A model generated the notes under the pieces. The model saw nothing but the letters and a program-made list of their open reading frames with translations, had not been told where the DNA came from and did not search any database. DNA of 64,000 nucleotides, taken from positions 248,001 to 312,000 of the forward strand of contig CAKOOM010000001.1 in assembly GCA_934098395.1 (NCBI GenBank), read 5' to 3'. The position numbers and the translations under genes are program-made. Below, one piece after another: positions 24,446-33,415 of this stretch. The DNA comes from an uncultured Bacilli bacterium (lineage in GTDB: Bacteria; Bacillota_I; Bacilli_A; RF39; UBA660). Position 1 is the first letter of the stretch. Each line of letters starts with the position of its first letter.

Positions 24446-25966
24446 ATGCAAAATTTGCCAGATTCATTAAAAAGAATAATAGAAAAGACTCCTAGTTTGG
24501 AACATCGAGTTAGAGGATTGCCAAATTTAGGTGAAAATTTAATTAGTGGACAGTTTTCTAATGAAGTAAGTAAAATTCATGATGCTTTTGGACTGTATGG
24601 AAATGAATTATATATACTTGAGAACGAAAAAATAAAAAATATTTCTTCAAGATCGCTTGGTGGTGGTAGTCCGATGAGAACGTCCATATTTCCTTTGTGT
24701 AAAGAAGCATTAATTAATGTAATAAATAGTGATGAACTTTCTGATTATCCAATGGCAGCTGGTGATGAGGAATCAAGGAAAATAATTTCTGAATATTTAA
24801 AACAAGAGGGATTTAAAAGTAATAATGGCTTGTCGGAAAATAATATTATTTTTACAGTATCTTCGACACATGCTTTTAATATTATTTCGGACATTATTGC
24901 TAGACCACATGATGTAATATTAATGACAGGTCCTAATTATGGTTTATTCACTTTTGTTCCTGAACGTGTTTCTGGAGCTACTGTCGAGATATTGCCATTA
25001 TCTGAAGAAGATAACTGGTATGTTAATCCGCAGAAATTGTCAAAAAGAATAGATGAAATTAATTTGGAACTAAAAAACAAATATGAAAATTCATTAGATT
25101 ATATACCTAGAGTTGTTGCTTTTTTAAATGAAAATCCACATAATCCATTAGGAAAAGTAATGAATGAGAACAATAAAGAAATACTTGAGGGAATAGGAGA
25201 AGTTTGTTTATCTAAAGGCGTTTTTGTTATAGATGATTTAATATATAGGGATTTGACTTATGATAGAGACAATTTAGCAAAGCCAATGGCTTCTTATAAA
25301 AAATTCTTTGATAATACAATAACGATAACTGGTTTATCAAAAGCTTATGGTTTAGCATCTATTAGAGCTGGGATGGTAGTTGCAAATGAAATAATAATTA
25401 GAGCAATACGAAATAAAATTTTTCAGACAATGGATTCTTCTCCAGTATTGCAAGGAAGAGCTTTAGCTGGTGCGTTTAATGTATCTGAAAGACGAAAGAA
25501 AGAATATGATAATTATTTTAATCCGATTATTGCTGAATATAGATATCGTTTAGAATTATTGAAAGTATTAATTAATGGATTGGATTTTGTTAAAGATAAT
25601 AATTTAAAAAAGCAAATAGAAAATGATATAAAAAATTATGGATATGGTTATAATATAAATCAAATTTTGGATGGAATTCCAAATGTCGACTTTGTAAACG
25701 GAACAATTCCGGATTCTGGTTTTTTTGAAATGTTGGATTTTACAGGATTAAAAAACAAGGTAGCTGAAAATGGAAGAGTAATTAGTGATGATAAAGAATT
25801 GCTTAAATACATGTATGAGCAAGAAAAAATTAAGCTTATTCTAGGCCGATCAATATCATGGCCAAATGAGGAACAAATTATAGGGCGAGTTACTACAGCA
25901 TTATCAAGGGAAGATTTAGTTGAACATTTTAGTGCAATGAATAAGTGCTTAAGAAAGTTGAGATAA
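24446..25966 (+). CDS. PLP-dependent aminotransferase (class I/II fold)
   Basis: A 506-aa fold-type I PLP enzyme, about 100 residues longer than a standard aspartate aminotransferase. Visible landmarks are LGGGSPMRTSIFPL near the N-terminus, YPMAAGDEESRKI, the Asn motif NENPHNPLGK, the Asp-x-x-Tyr segment VIDDLIYRDL and the Schiff-base lysine in GLSKAYGLASIRAG. The Arg expected to bind the substrate carboxylate may lie in the C-terminal GRSISWPNEE or GRVTTALS region. ATG 24,446 is favoured over GTG 24,431 by the AGGTGGG ribosome site. It is the first gene of the cargo operon; amino acceptor and donor are unknown. Confidence 0.82.
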   Translation: MQNLPDSLKRIIEKTPSLEHRVRGLPNLGENLISGQFSNEVSKIHDAFGLYGNELYILENEKIKNISSRSLGGGSPMRTSIFPLCKEALINVINSDELSDYPMAAGDEESRKIISEYLKQEGFKSNNGLSENNIIFTVSSTHAFNIISDIIARPHDVILMTGPNYGLFTFVPERVSGATVEILPLSEEDNWYVNPQKLSKRIDEINLELKNKYENSLDYIPRVVAFLNENPHNPLGKVMNENNKEILEGIGEVCLSKGVFVIDDLIYRDLTYDRDNLAKPMASYKKFFDNTITITGLSKAYGLASIRAGMVVANEIIIRAIRNKIFQTMDSSPVLQGRALAGAFNVSERRKKEYDNYFNPIIAEYRYRLELLKVLINGLDFVKDNNLKKQIENDIKNYGYGYNINQILDGIPNVDFVNGTIPDSGFFEMLDFTGLKNKVAENGRVISDDKELLKYMYEQEKIKLILGRSISWPNEEQIIGRVTTALSREDLVEHFSAMNKCLRKLR

Positions 25967-25968
25967 GT

Positions 25969-26865
25969 ATGAAAAAAGTAGCAATTGTATCATGTGATAA
26001 ATGGATAGGTAAATTGGAGGAAGATAATAATTTAAAAAATGCATTAATTAATTTAGGAATAGATGCTAGAATTATATCTTGGCAACAACCTTTACAAGAA
26101 GAATATGATTTGTTGATTTTAAAATCTGTTTGGGGATATCAAAATTATTATACTGACTTTAAAAAATGGCTTTTATATATTAAAGCTAATAATATTCCGT
26201 TATTTAATAATGTTGATATGGTTCTTAGTAATATTATGAAGGATATTCAGTTTGATATTTTAAGAAAGGGAAATGTTGACTTTATAGATACAATATTTTT
26301 ACAGCAATCCGAGGTATTGAATATGAATACATTTGATATGTTAGGGAATAACTCTTATGTAATTAAACCAACTATTTCAGGAAGTGGGGAAAATACTTAT
26401 TTAATAAATGGCTCTAGTGATATGTCTATACAAAATGTAATACAAAAGGAAAATATAGTAGAAATATATAGCAAAATATTAGATAACAATAATGATTGTA
26501 AGATAATGATACAACCATTTATTTCAGAGATAAACAATGGAGAATATTCATGTATATTTATAGATGGAAAATTAACTCATACAATGTTGAGATTTCCAAA
26601 TATATTTCATGAGAAAAGAAGACCTTATTTAGTTAGTGAGGTTCCAGATGTTATTATTGAACTTGCTAAAAGAATTGAAAAAATTCAAGAGTTTAATGAA
26701 TATTTGTATATGAGGGTTGATATGGTTTTAATTGATGGAAATGCTAAAATTATGGAGGTAGAATTAACTGATCCCGATCTTTTAACAAAATATATAAGTA
26801 ATATGGATGTTAAATCAAATGTTATAAAAACTTTAGCTAAAAGTATTGAGAGGAGAATTGGGTAA
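25969..26865 (+). CDS. ATP-grasp ligase (DcsG/RimK-like)
   Basis: A 298-aa protein. The N-terminus (KKVAIVSCDKW, then DLLILKSVWGYQNYY) is followed by an ATP-grasp core with YVIKPTISGSGENTY, IMIQPFISEINNGEYS and the metal-binding end YMRVDMVLIDGNAKIMEVEL then TDPDL. This pattern is like DcsG-type ATP-grasp proteins of D-cycloserine biosynthesis and related peptide-bond-forming ligases. It starts 2 bp after the aminotransferase stop and overlaps nothing, but has no good ribosome site, so translational coupling is likely. Likely reaction: ATP-dependent joining of a carboxylate to an amine. Confidence 0.7.
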   Translation: MKKVAIVSCDKWIGKLEEDNNLKNALINLGIDARIISWQQPLQEEYDLLILKSVWGYQNYYTDFKKWLLYIKANNIPLFNNVDMVLSNIMKDIQFDILRKGNVDFIDTIFLQQSEVLNMNTFDMLGNNSYVIKPTISGSGENTYLINGSSDMSIQNVIQKENIVEIYSKILDNNNDCKIMIQPFISEINNGEYSCIFIDGKLTHTMLRFPNIFHEKRRPYLVSEVPDVIIELAKRIEKIQEFNEYLYMRVDMVLIDGNAKIMEVELTDPDLLTKYISNMDVKSNVIKTLAKSIERRIG

Positions 26866-26866
26866 A

Positions 26867-27580
26867 ATGAATACATATAAAATAGTTTTAACCGGTGGTC
26901 CTTGCGGTGGAAAATCAGAGTCAATACATTTTTTATCAAGGAAATTAATTGAACAAAAATATTCAGTTAAAATAATTAATGAAACTGCTAATGCTCTTTT
27001 AAAAATAGGTTATGTGCCAAATACTAATATTTCCATATTTGATTTTCAAAATTTATTATTTAAAATTCAGTTTTTGAATGAATATATTTTGGAAGGAACG
27101 TCAGAAATTTTATTATGCGATAGAGGTCTTTTTGATGGCAAGGTATATATAAATGATACTGATTTTCAAAAAATATTAGATTTAAATAAAATGAATGAGC
27201 ATGATGTTTTTTCAACTTATGCTTGTGCTTTATACTTTAAAAGTATTTCATATGAATATCCGGATGAATTTATAAAAAAAAGAATTTATGAGACACCAGA
27301 AGTAGGTATGTATAGAGATGAACGTTGTAAAACAATCTGGGCAGAAAAAATTATTTTTTGTGATTATAATAATTTAGATGGATTTAATAATAAACAAAAA
27401 ATGATACTTAATTCTTTAAAAAAACAATTAGAAGTTTTGAAAATGGATATACCTACTAAATTATCCGATTATTATGATATGAATCACTTTAGATACGTTT
27501 ATGATGGGCTTAATGATATATTAGAAAAGAATAATATATCAAATAGTGTAAAAGAAAAAACAAAGGAGCTTATAAAATGA
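26867..27580 (+). CDS. P-loop ATPase/kinase-like protein (AAA_28 type)
   Basis: A 237-aa protein with Walker A LTGGPCGGKSES at residues 8-19 and a kinase-like Walker B ILLCDRGLFDG near residue 87. This matches the AAA_28 family, which is related to NadR-type and nucleoside kinases. ATG 26,867 is selected by the GAGAGGAGAA ribosome site. The stop codon overlaps the next start (ATGA). It might phosphorylate a pathway intermediate; no substrate can be read from the sequence. Confidence 0.65.
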   Translation: MNTYKIVLTGGPCGGKSESIHFLSRKLIEQKYSVKIINETANALLKIGYVPNTNISIFDFQNLLFKIQFLNEYILEGTSEILLCDRGLFDGKVYINDTDFQKILDLNKMNEHDVFSTYACALYFKSISYEYPDEFIKKRIYETPEVGMYRDERCKTIWAEKIIFCDYNNLDGFNNKQKMILNSLKKQLEVLKMDIPTKLSDYYDMNHFRYVYDGLNDILEKNNISNSVKEKTKELIK

Positions 27581-28833
27581 AGACATTGTTGTATTTTGAA
27601 GAATATGAGTCAAAATTATCTCACAAATTATTAGAAAGAATAGATATTAAACCTATAATAATAAGAACAAATAAGAATATGAAGTTTTTTAATGAAAGTT
27701 ATCTTAAATCAACTGAAAAGATATTAAATTATGTTGTTGACTATTATAATGATATTGATGATGAAGTTTGTAAGTTTAAAAAATGGTTAAAAGCAAATAA
27801 TGTAACAATTGATTATTTTTTAAATGATTCAGAATATTATTTAGAATTTTCTAATAAATTTGCTAGAAAATTAGGATTATATGCTTTAACAGATAATCAA
27901 ATATGCTGGGTAAGAGATAAAGTTGATATGAAAAGGAAATTTCGAGAAATAGGCTTGGATACTGTTAATTTTAAGGAGATTAATAGTAAAGAAGAACTTA
28001 AAAATTTTTTTATAAATAATGGAAGTAATAAAATTATTTTTAAACCGAGAAGAGGTATGAATAGCATTGAAACTTATATAATAAATTCACTAGAAGATAT
28101 AGATAGTTTAACATTAGAAATTGTACCAGGAAAATACATGGTTGAAGATTTTTGTTATGATCACGAGTGGTCTATAGAAAGTCTAGTACAAAATGGCAAA
28201 GTATTGGATTCATATGTTACTTACATTCCTAATCCAACTATATGGGCTTCTATTTCAAATGATTTAAATTGTCATATGACTGTTCCTAGAATACCATCAT
28301 ATTTTAAATTTGTTCCTAAAGAATTTATTCAACAAATAGTATCTGGTATGAATTTAAAAGATGGCGCGATGACAATAGAGGTTTTTATTAATGAGGATGG
28401 AAATATTAAGGCAAGTGAACTTGGATGGAGATTACCTGGTTGTCAAGCTACTTTAAATCATAGTTATTCATACGGAATTGATATTTATAATACATTATTG
28501 GATATAGCAATTCATAAAAATGTTGTTTTAAATTATCAAAATGAAATCGTTAGTGTTGGTGATTTATATTTACCAAATAAAGAAGGAATTGTTGAATGGA
28601 TAACACCGTTGGAAGATTTATTAAAAATGGATGGAGTAATAGACGGTGAAATGTTTGCAAAAATTGGAGAATATCAAATAAAAAGAAGAGTTGGAAATGA
28701 TGCGTCTGGTTGGGTTCAAGTGCTAGGTGAAAATGAATATGAAACATTAGAAAAAATGCAAAAAGTATATAATGCGTTTGAAATAAAAATTTTGGATGAA
28801 GTGGGAGATAAAAGGTATGTTAAAAAGGTGTAA
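27577..28833 (+). CDS. ATP-grasp carboxylate-amine ligase (L-amino-acid-ligase-like)
   Basis: A 418-aa ATP-grasp enzyme: an N-terminal preATP domain (1-110), a substrate/ATP linker LTDNQICWVRDKVDMKRKF, ATP-binding KIIFKPRRGMNS and the VPGKYMVEDFC loop, and the metal-binding segment GNIKASELGWRLPGCQ near residue 290. It belongs with PurK/CarB-like and L-amino acid ligases that form amides or dipeptides through an acyl phosphate. It differs clearly from the shorter ATP-grasp protein two genes upstream, so the pathway may have two distinct condensation steps. It overlaps both neighbours, showing tight coupling. Confidence 0.72.
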   Translation: MKTLLYFEEYESKLSHKLLERIDIKPIIIRTNKNMKFFNESYLKSTEKILNYVVDYYNDIDDEVCKFKKWLKANNVTIDYFLNDSEYYLEFSNKFARKLGLYALTDNQICWVRDKVDMKRKFREIGLDTVNFKEINSKEELKNFFINNGSNKIIFKPRRGMNSIETYIINSLEDIDSLTLEIVPGKYMVEDFCYDHEWSIESLVQNGKVLDSYVTYIPNPTIWASISNDLNCHMTVPRIPSYFKFVPKEFIQQIVSGMNLKDGAMTIEVFINEDGNIKASELGWRLPGCQATLNHSYSYGIDIYNTLLDIAIHKNVVLNYQNEIVSVGDLYLPNKEGIVEWITPLEDLLKMDGVIDGEMFAKIGEYQIKRRVGNDASGWVQVLGENEYETLEKMQKVYNAFEIKILDEVGDKRYVKKV

Positions 28834-29596
28834 AAAAAATGTATGGTTTTTATTATTAATAATATTTATGACTACAGGATGCTCTAATGAATTAAATATT
28901 ATTAATACAAAAGAAGATTTGGTTAATAAAAATATAGGTGTATATACTGGTTCGGAATATGATACAATTGTGAAAAAAAATATAGCAAATGTAAATGTTT
29001 TGTATTATAACAGTTATAGTGATGAAATATCTGCATTAAAGTCAGGTAAAATCGATGGCTTTTTAACTGATGAACCATTAGCCAAAGAAATAATAAAAGA
29101 AAATAGTAATTTAAAAATATTAGATGAAAAACTTACTGATGATAGTTATGCATTTGCGATTAATCCTTCAAAACAAGATTTACAAAATGAGATTAATATA
29201 GTTTTAAATAAAATGAAACAAAATGGTAAGTTACAGAATTTAGAAGAAAAGTGGATGGGAAATGATGATAGTAAAAAGGAATTAGATGTTTATGATTATG
29301 ATGATTCAAAAGGTACTGTTAAATTTGCTACAGTTTCTGGTTCTGCTCCATTTGCATATATGAAAAATAACAAAATTGTTGGATATGATATTGATGTAAT
29401 AGGTTACATATGTAAAGAAATAGGTTATAAATTAGAAATTATAGAAATGTCTTTTGAAGGAATAATTCCAGCATTAAAGTCTGGTAAAGTGGATGTTGCA
29501 GGATGTTCTATTGTTGTGACTGAAGAAAGAAAGAAATCTGTACTTTTTTCTGAATCTGATTATACTGGTGGAATAGTGGTTGTAACTAGAGGGTAG
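28817..29596 (+). CDS. Substrate-binding lipoprotein of an amino-acid ABC importer, with permuted lobes
   Basis: A 259-aa lipoprotein: signal VWFLLLIIFMTTGC with Cys as lipidation site. The SBP_bac_3 domain appears in swapped order. Residues about 25-140 resemble the second half of a normal binding protein (NIGVYTGSEYD, LKSGKIDGFLTDEP, MKQNGKLQNLEEKWMG). Residues about 155-255 resemble the first half (SGSAPFAYMKNNKIVGYDID, LKSGKVDVAGCSIVVTEERK, FSESDYTGG). ATG 28,817 lies inside the preceding gene. It should deliver an amino-acid-like ligand to the permease 3 bp downstream. Confidence 0.78.
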   Translation: MLKRCKKNVWFLLLIIFMTTGCSNELNIINTKEDLVNKNIGVYTGSEYDTIVKKNIANVNVLYYNSYSDEISALKSGKIDGFLTDEPLAKEIIKENSNLKILDEKLTDDSYAFAINPSKQDLQNEINIVLNKMKQNGKLQNLEEKWMGNDDSKKELDVYDYDDSKGTVKFATVSGSAPFAYMKNNKIVGYDIDVIGYICKEIGYKLEIIEMSFEGIIPALKSGKVDVAGCSIVVTEERKKSVLFSESDYTGGIVVVTRG

Positions 29597-29598
29597 AA

Positions 29599-30369
29599 AT
29601 GAAGAAAAAACTAATAAAAATTTTAATCTTTCTGTTTATATTAATATTAATTATAATTTGTAATAAAGAAACTATAATAAATATTTTAAATAATATATAT
29701 AGCAGTTTTAATAGAACGATTATTGAAGAAAAAAGATATATTTTGTTATTTAATGGATTACAAGCAACATTGATAATTTCGTTTTTTTCAATTATTTTTG
29801 GCACACTATTAGGATCTATTTTATTTCTATTGCAAAAAATTAAAATTGAAATTTTTGATATACTATCACGTATTTTTGTAAGATTTTTACAAGGTGTTCC
29901 AGTGACTGTGCTATTGTTGACATTTTATTTTGGAATTTTTGGAACAATAAATATTGAACCTATTATAGTAGCAATAATATCTTTTTCTATATATTTTTCT
30001 GCATATGTTTGTGAAATTATAAAGGGTGCTTTTTCATCAATAAATAGAATTCAAATTGATTCTGCCTATGCATTAGGATTTACAAAAATTCAAACATTTA
30101 AATATATAATTTTACCTCAAGTAATTTCATATGTTATACCTGTTTATAAAAATGAAGGTGTTTCATTAATCAAATCTACTTCTATAGCTGGATATATATC
30201 TGTAATAGAATTAACTAAAGCAAGTGATATTATTAGGAATAGAACATATGAAGCATTTTTTCCACTAATATTTACGTCACTAATATATTTTTTAATTTGT
30301 TATATTTTTTGCAAGATGTTGGACTTTATATATAAAAAAGTTAATCCTAGGTTGGTGAAAAAATTATGA
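29599..30369 (+). CDS. Amino-acid ABC transporter permease (HisM/GlnP type)
   Basis: A 256-aa integral membrane protein with an N-terminal TM, then the HisM-type permease domain. The EAA-loop region is GAFSSINRIQIDSAYALGFT, followed by PVYKNEGVSLIKSTSIAGYI and ELTKASDIIRNRTYEAF, all typical of polar amino acid importers. It works with the adjoining binding protein and ATPase, probably as a homodimer because only one permease gene is present. The stop overlaps the ATPase start (ATGA). Confidence 0.88.
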   Translation: MKKKLIKILIFLFILILIIICNKETIINILNNIYSSFNRTIIEEKRYILLFNGLQATLIISFFSIIFGTLLGSILFLLQKIKIEIFDILSRIFVRFLQGVPVTVLLLTFYFGIFGTINIEPIIVAIISFSIYFSAYVCEIIKGAFSSINRIQIDSAYALGFTKIQTFKYIILPQVISYVIPVYKNEGVSLIKSTSIAGYISVIELTKASDIIRNRTYEAFFPLIFTSLIYFLICYIFCKMLDFIYKKVNPRLVKKL

Positions 30370-31025
30370 AAAAAGAATTTATATTAGAACTTGAAAATGT
30401 CACAAAATATTATGGAAATGAATTAATATTTAGTAATGTGAATTTAAAAATAAAAAGAGGTGATGTAATATCTTTGTCTGGAAAAAGCGGATGTGGCAAA
30501 AGTACTTTATTAAAGTGTATAAATCGTTTAGAAAATATAGATAGTGGAAAAATAAAATTTAATGGAATTGATATTTCAAAAATTTCTACTACTGAGTTGA
30601 GGCAAAAAATTGGAATTGTTTTTCAAGATTATAACTTGTTTGAGCATTTAACTGTTTTAGATAATTTAATAATTGGATTAATTAAAATTAAAAAATATTC
30701 TAAGAATGAAAGTATTCATAAAGCATTAAATATTTTGAAAAAGGTTGATTTAATTGATAAAAAAGATAAATATCCGGATGAATTATCAGGAGGACAAAAG
30801 CAAAGAGTAGCTATTGCTAGAACATTATTGATGAAACCAGATATTATATTGTTGGATGAACCAACCAGTGCTTTGGATAGAGAAATGAAAGATAGTGTAT
30901 TGAATCTTATTAAAGAAATTGTGGATGAAGATATGACGTTAATTATAGTATCTCATGAAGAGGAATTTATGAAGAAAGTATCAGATAAAATTTATTATCT
31001 TAAAAATAATAAATTAATGGTATAA
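30366..31025 (+). CDS. Amino-acid ABC transporter ATPase
   Basis: A 219-aa ABC ATPase with Walker A GKSGCGKSTLL, Q-loop FQDYNLFEHLTV, signature LSGGQKQRVAIARTL, Walker B IILLDEPTSAL and the switch His in SHEEEF. It is a GlnQ/HisP-type subunit that energises the neighbouring importer. Somewhat shorter than the usual 240 residues, it lacks nothing essential. Confidence 0.9.
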   Translation: MKKEFILELENVTKYYGNELIFSNVNLKIKRGDVISLSGKSGCGKSTLLKCINRLENIDSGKIKFNGIDISKISTTELRQKIGIVFQDYNLFEHLTVLDNLIIGLIKIKKYSKNESIHKALNILKKVDLIDKKDKYPDELSGGQKQRVAIARTLLMKPDIILLDEPTSALDREMKDSVLNLIKEIVDEDMTLIIVSHEEEFMKKVSDKIYYLKNNKLMV

Positions 31026-31059
31026 TTTTGATGAAAGTAAGTGTAAGGAGGAAATGTTT

Positions 31060-32199
31060 ATGTTAAGTATAGGAGATTATAATATTAAGGAAATTGAAGG
31101 AAAAGCTGGGTTATCTAATAGATTTATTAGAGCATTTAGACCTAAATTGTTTGAAAATGGTGGTTTCCCTACTACTGTGCAGGAAGAACAAGAATTGGTT
31201 AGATATATTGATAGTATGCATGCATATAGTTTCGAGAATCATTATAACAATTTATGTGGGGGTATAACTGAAGATGAATTCGAATTATTAAAAAGAACTA
31301 CTAAGGATATATATGATTTAACAAAAAAGAAATATCATGCAAATTTTCTTGTTAAGGCTCCGATGATAGCTTCTATATGCGAAAAAAGAATAATAGAAGC
31401 GGCATTAGGAAATGTTGATAATAAGAGAATATTTGAAATAGGTGGTGGATCTGGTACTTTAGGTTGTCTTTTGCTAGAAGATAATATAAAATACTCTGCA
31501 ACAGATGTTACTCAAGCTTTCTATTTGATTCAAAACAGACTGTTTGATTATATTACAAATAATGAAATCAATGAATTGGTTACTCAAAATTTAAATGTTG
31601 ATTCGAAATGTATTCATATTCCATATTGGAAGTTATGGCAAATGAGAGAGAATCCGATAAATATTGATTTAACTATGTCTAATCATGCGCTTTTGGAAAT
31701 GAGTCCTAATTCTTTAAGATTTTATTTGAATTTTTGTAAAAAGGCAATGCAAGAAAGCAAGAATGGCTTATTTGTTTTCCAAGGTGGTGGTTGGCGAATT
31801 GATCAAAATTTAATGGATTTAATAGAATTATTTGATGAATATGGTTTTTATTTAAAATATTTTGATCATAGTAAGGAAATAGCTGGCTTTTCTTTAAAAG
31901 AAGGCTCTGTAAAGAAAGAAGTGCTTTTAGCATTAAAAGAATTGTTGGCTAATGGCGTAGAAAGTGAAAAAATATATGCACTTGGATCTAATATTAACTC
32001 AAGGTTAAATTCAAATCAAATTTTCTATTGTGACGATATTGGTGATAGAATGAATACTGCTTTTCAAAAAAATTCTAATTTACATAAAGTAGATATTGAA
32101 AGAGTAAAAGAATATTATGATAGTTTTGGTATGATAAATGATTCACCAGATGATGAATTTGCAGAGTATATATCTTGTAAGAAAAAGATAAGGAGGTAA
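31060..32199 (+). CDS. SAM-dependent methyltransferase-like protein (putative sugar O-methyltransferase type)
   Basis: A 379-aa protein. An N-terminal all-alpha part of some 110 residues is followed by a Rossmann methyltransferase domain whose SAM loop is IFEIGGGSGTLGCLL at about 126-140, with an acidic/polar SATDVTQAFYLIQN motif II and DLTMSNHALLEMS. This recalls proteins annotated as putative sugar O-methyltransferases. ATG 31,060 is better than 31,054 because AAGGAGG then lies 8 bp away. Tailoring of the pathway product by methylation is the natural guess. Confidence 0.65.
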   Translation: MLSIGDYNIKEIEGKAGLSNRFIRAFRPKLFENGGFPTTVQEEQELVRYIDSMHAYSFENHYNNLCGGITEDEFELLKRTTKDIYDLTKKKYHANFLVKAPMIASICEKRIIEAALGNVDNKRIFEIGGGSGTLGCLLLEDNIKYSATDVTQAFYLIQNRLFDYITNNEINELVTQNLNVDSKCIHIPYWKLWQMRENPINIDLTMSNHALLEMSPNSLRFYLNFCKKAMQESKNGLFVFQGGGWRIDQNLMDLIELFDEYGFYLKYFDHSKEIAGFSLKEGSVKKEVLLALKELLANGVESEKIYALGSNINSRLNSNQIFYCDDIGDRMNTAFQKNSNLHKVDIERVKEYYDSFGMINDSPDDEFAEYISCKKKIRR

Positions 32200-32204
32200 T
32201 TAAT

Positions 32205-32846
32205 TTGAAAACACTTATATTAGTTGGAGGGGCAACAGCTAGTGGAAAGAGTACATTAGCAAACAGTTTAAATAAAAGAATTTCTAATAGCATTAGATAT
32301 AGAAGACATCAAGGCTTTTTTGATATAGCTTTTCAAAAGGGGATTTCAAATGATGAGATTTATAAGAAAATTACTTCTGATGAAGTGGATGACTGGTTTG
32401 TTAACATGTGTGATAAATCTGATGTTGTTATTTCAGATGTGCACTATGCTATTCAATTGAGTAGGAATGGTATAGATTTTAATCAGGATATTGATATATA
32501 TCAGAGTTACGTTCCAACTATTTCGAATGATCTATTAAATAAAATTTTATATAAAAATATTCGTATTATTGCTATTTTTTTATCTTGTTCACCTGAACAA
32601 TGTTTGGACAGAGCAATATTTAGATATAATAAAAGTCAAAAAGATATTCGAAATATTTCTATTGAAGATGCAATTATTGAAAATAATGCTGAATACAGAG
32701 AATGGAAAAATCTTTTGTCCACAGACATTGTGGAAGGTTTGGAGTTAAATTCTGAATTGTTTTCAGTTCAGCAATTAACTGATCAATGCTTAGAAAGTTT
32801 AAAAGATTGTAAGAAAAAAATATTAAAAATAGATAAGTGTGACTAA
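32205..32846 (+). CDS. P-loop kinase-like protein
   Basis: A 213-aa protein with a TTG start behind AGGAGG. The N-terminal Walker A is VGGATASGKSTLANSL and a DVVISDVHYA segment near residue 77 is Walker B-like. IAIFLSCSPEQCLDRAIFR resembles the base/lid region of small-molecule kinases. It is the second P-loop protein in the operon and is not obviously a duplicate of the AAA_28 one. Substrate unknown. Confidence 0.65.
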   Translation: MKTLILVGGATASGKSTLANSLNKRISNSIRYRRHQGFFDIAFQKGISNDEIYKKITSDEVDDWFVNMCDKSDVVISDVHYAIQLSRNGIDFNQDIDIYQSYVPTISNDLLNKILYKNIRIIAIFLSCSPEQCLDRAIFRYNKSQKDIRNISIEDAIIENNAEYREWKNLLSTDIVEGLELNSELFSVQQLTDQCLESLKDCKKKILKIDKCD

Positions 32847-32866
32847 AAGGATATAAGGTGAAGAAA

Positions 32867-33415
32867 ATGAAAATTATTGAAAAAATATATAATTATGATA
32901 ATTTAACATTGGAGCAGATTGATGAAAAAACAACTAGGTCAAGGGCAATTCTTATTAATTCAAACAATGAGGTATTAATGTGTTATTCGAATGGGTTAAC
33001 ACATTATGAATTTCCTGGTGGTCATTTAGAGAAAAATGAAACACTTTTGGAAGGATTAAAAAGAGAAATATTAGAAGAAACTGGGATAACAATTGATGCT
33101 AATGAAAACGATTTGTTTTATGCAATAAAGTATTATTGTAAAAATTATAAAGGCACTGGAAAAAATAGACTAGTGGAAATATACTATTATGTAATTTATT
33201 GTGAAACGATATATGAAGAAGCTAGAAGACAACTTGATTCTAATGAAATTATACAAAATTATGAATGTCAATATATAAATATTGATCAATTAAAAGATAT
33301 TCTAATTCAAAATAAAAAAACTACTAAGGAAAATAATTCTGCTCTTGATGATATGATATTGGTTTGGGAAGAATTTTTAAAAATATATAAGGGTAATTGT
33401 TATGGAAGATTATGA
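32867..33415 (+). CDS. Nudix hydrolase of the element
   Basis: A 182-aa Nudix protein with an intact box GGHLEKNETLLEGLKREI followed by LEETGI. The catalytic Glu residues are all present, in contrast to the degenerate Nudix at 23,815. It closely resembles the chromosomal Nudix gene at 21,883 (shared N-terminal YN-DN-L, FPGGHLE, GKNR-EIYYYV). ATG 32,867 is preferred over GTG 32,858 by the TAAGGTG ribosome site. It overlaps the HAD gene by 14 bp. Confidence 0.8.
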   Translation: MKIIEKIYNYDNLTLEQIDEKTTRSRAILINSNNEVLMCYSNGLTHYEFPGGHLEKNETLLEGLKREILEETGITIDANENDLFYAIKYYCKNYKGTGKNRLVEIYYYVIYCETIYEEARRQLDSNEIIQNYECQYINIDQLKDILIQNKKTTKENNSALDDMILVWEEFLKIYKGNCYGRL

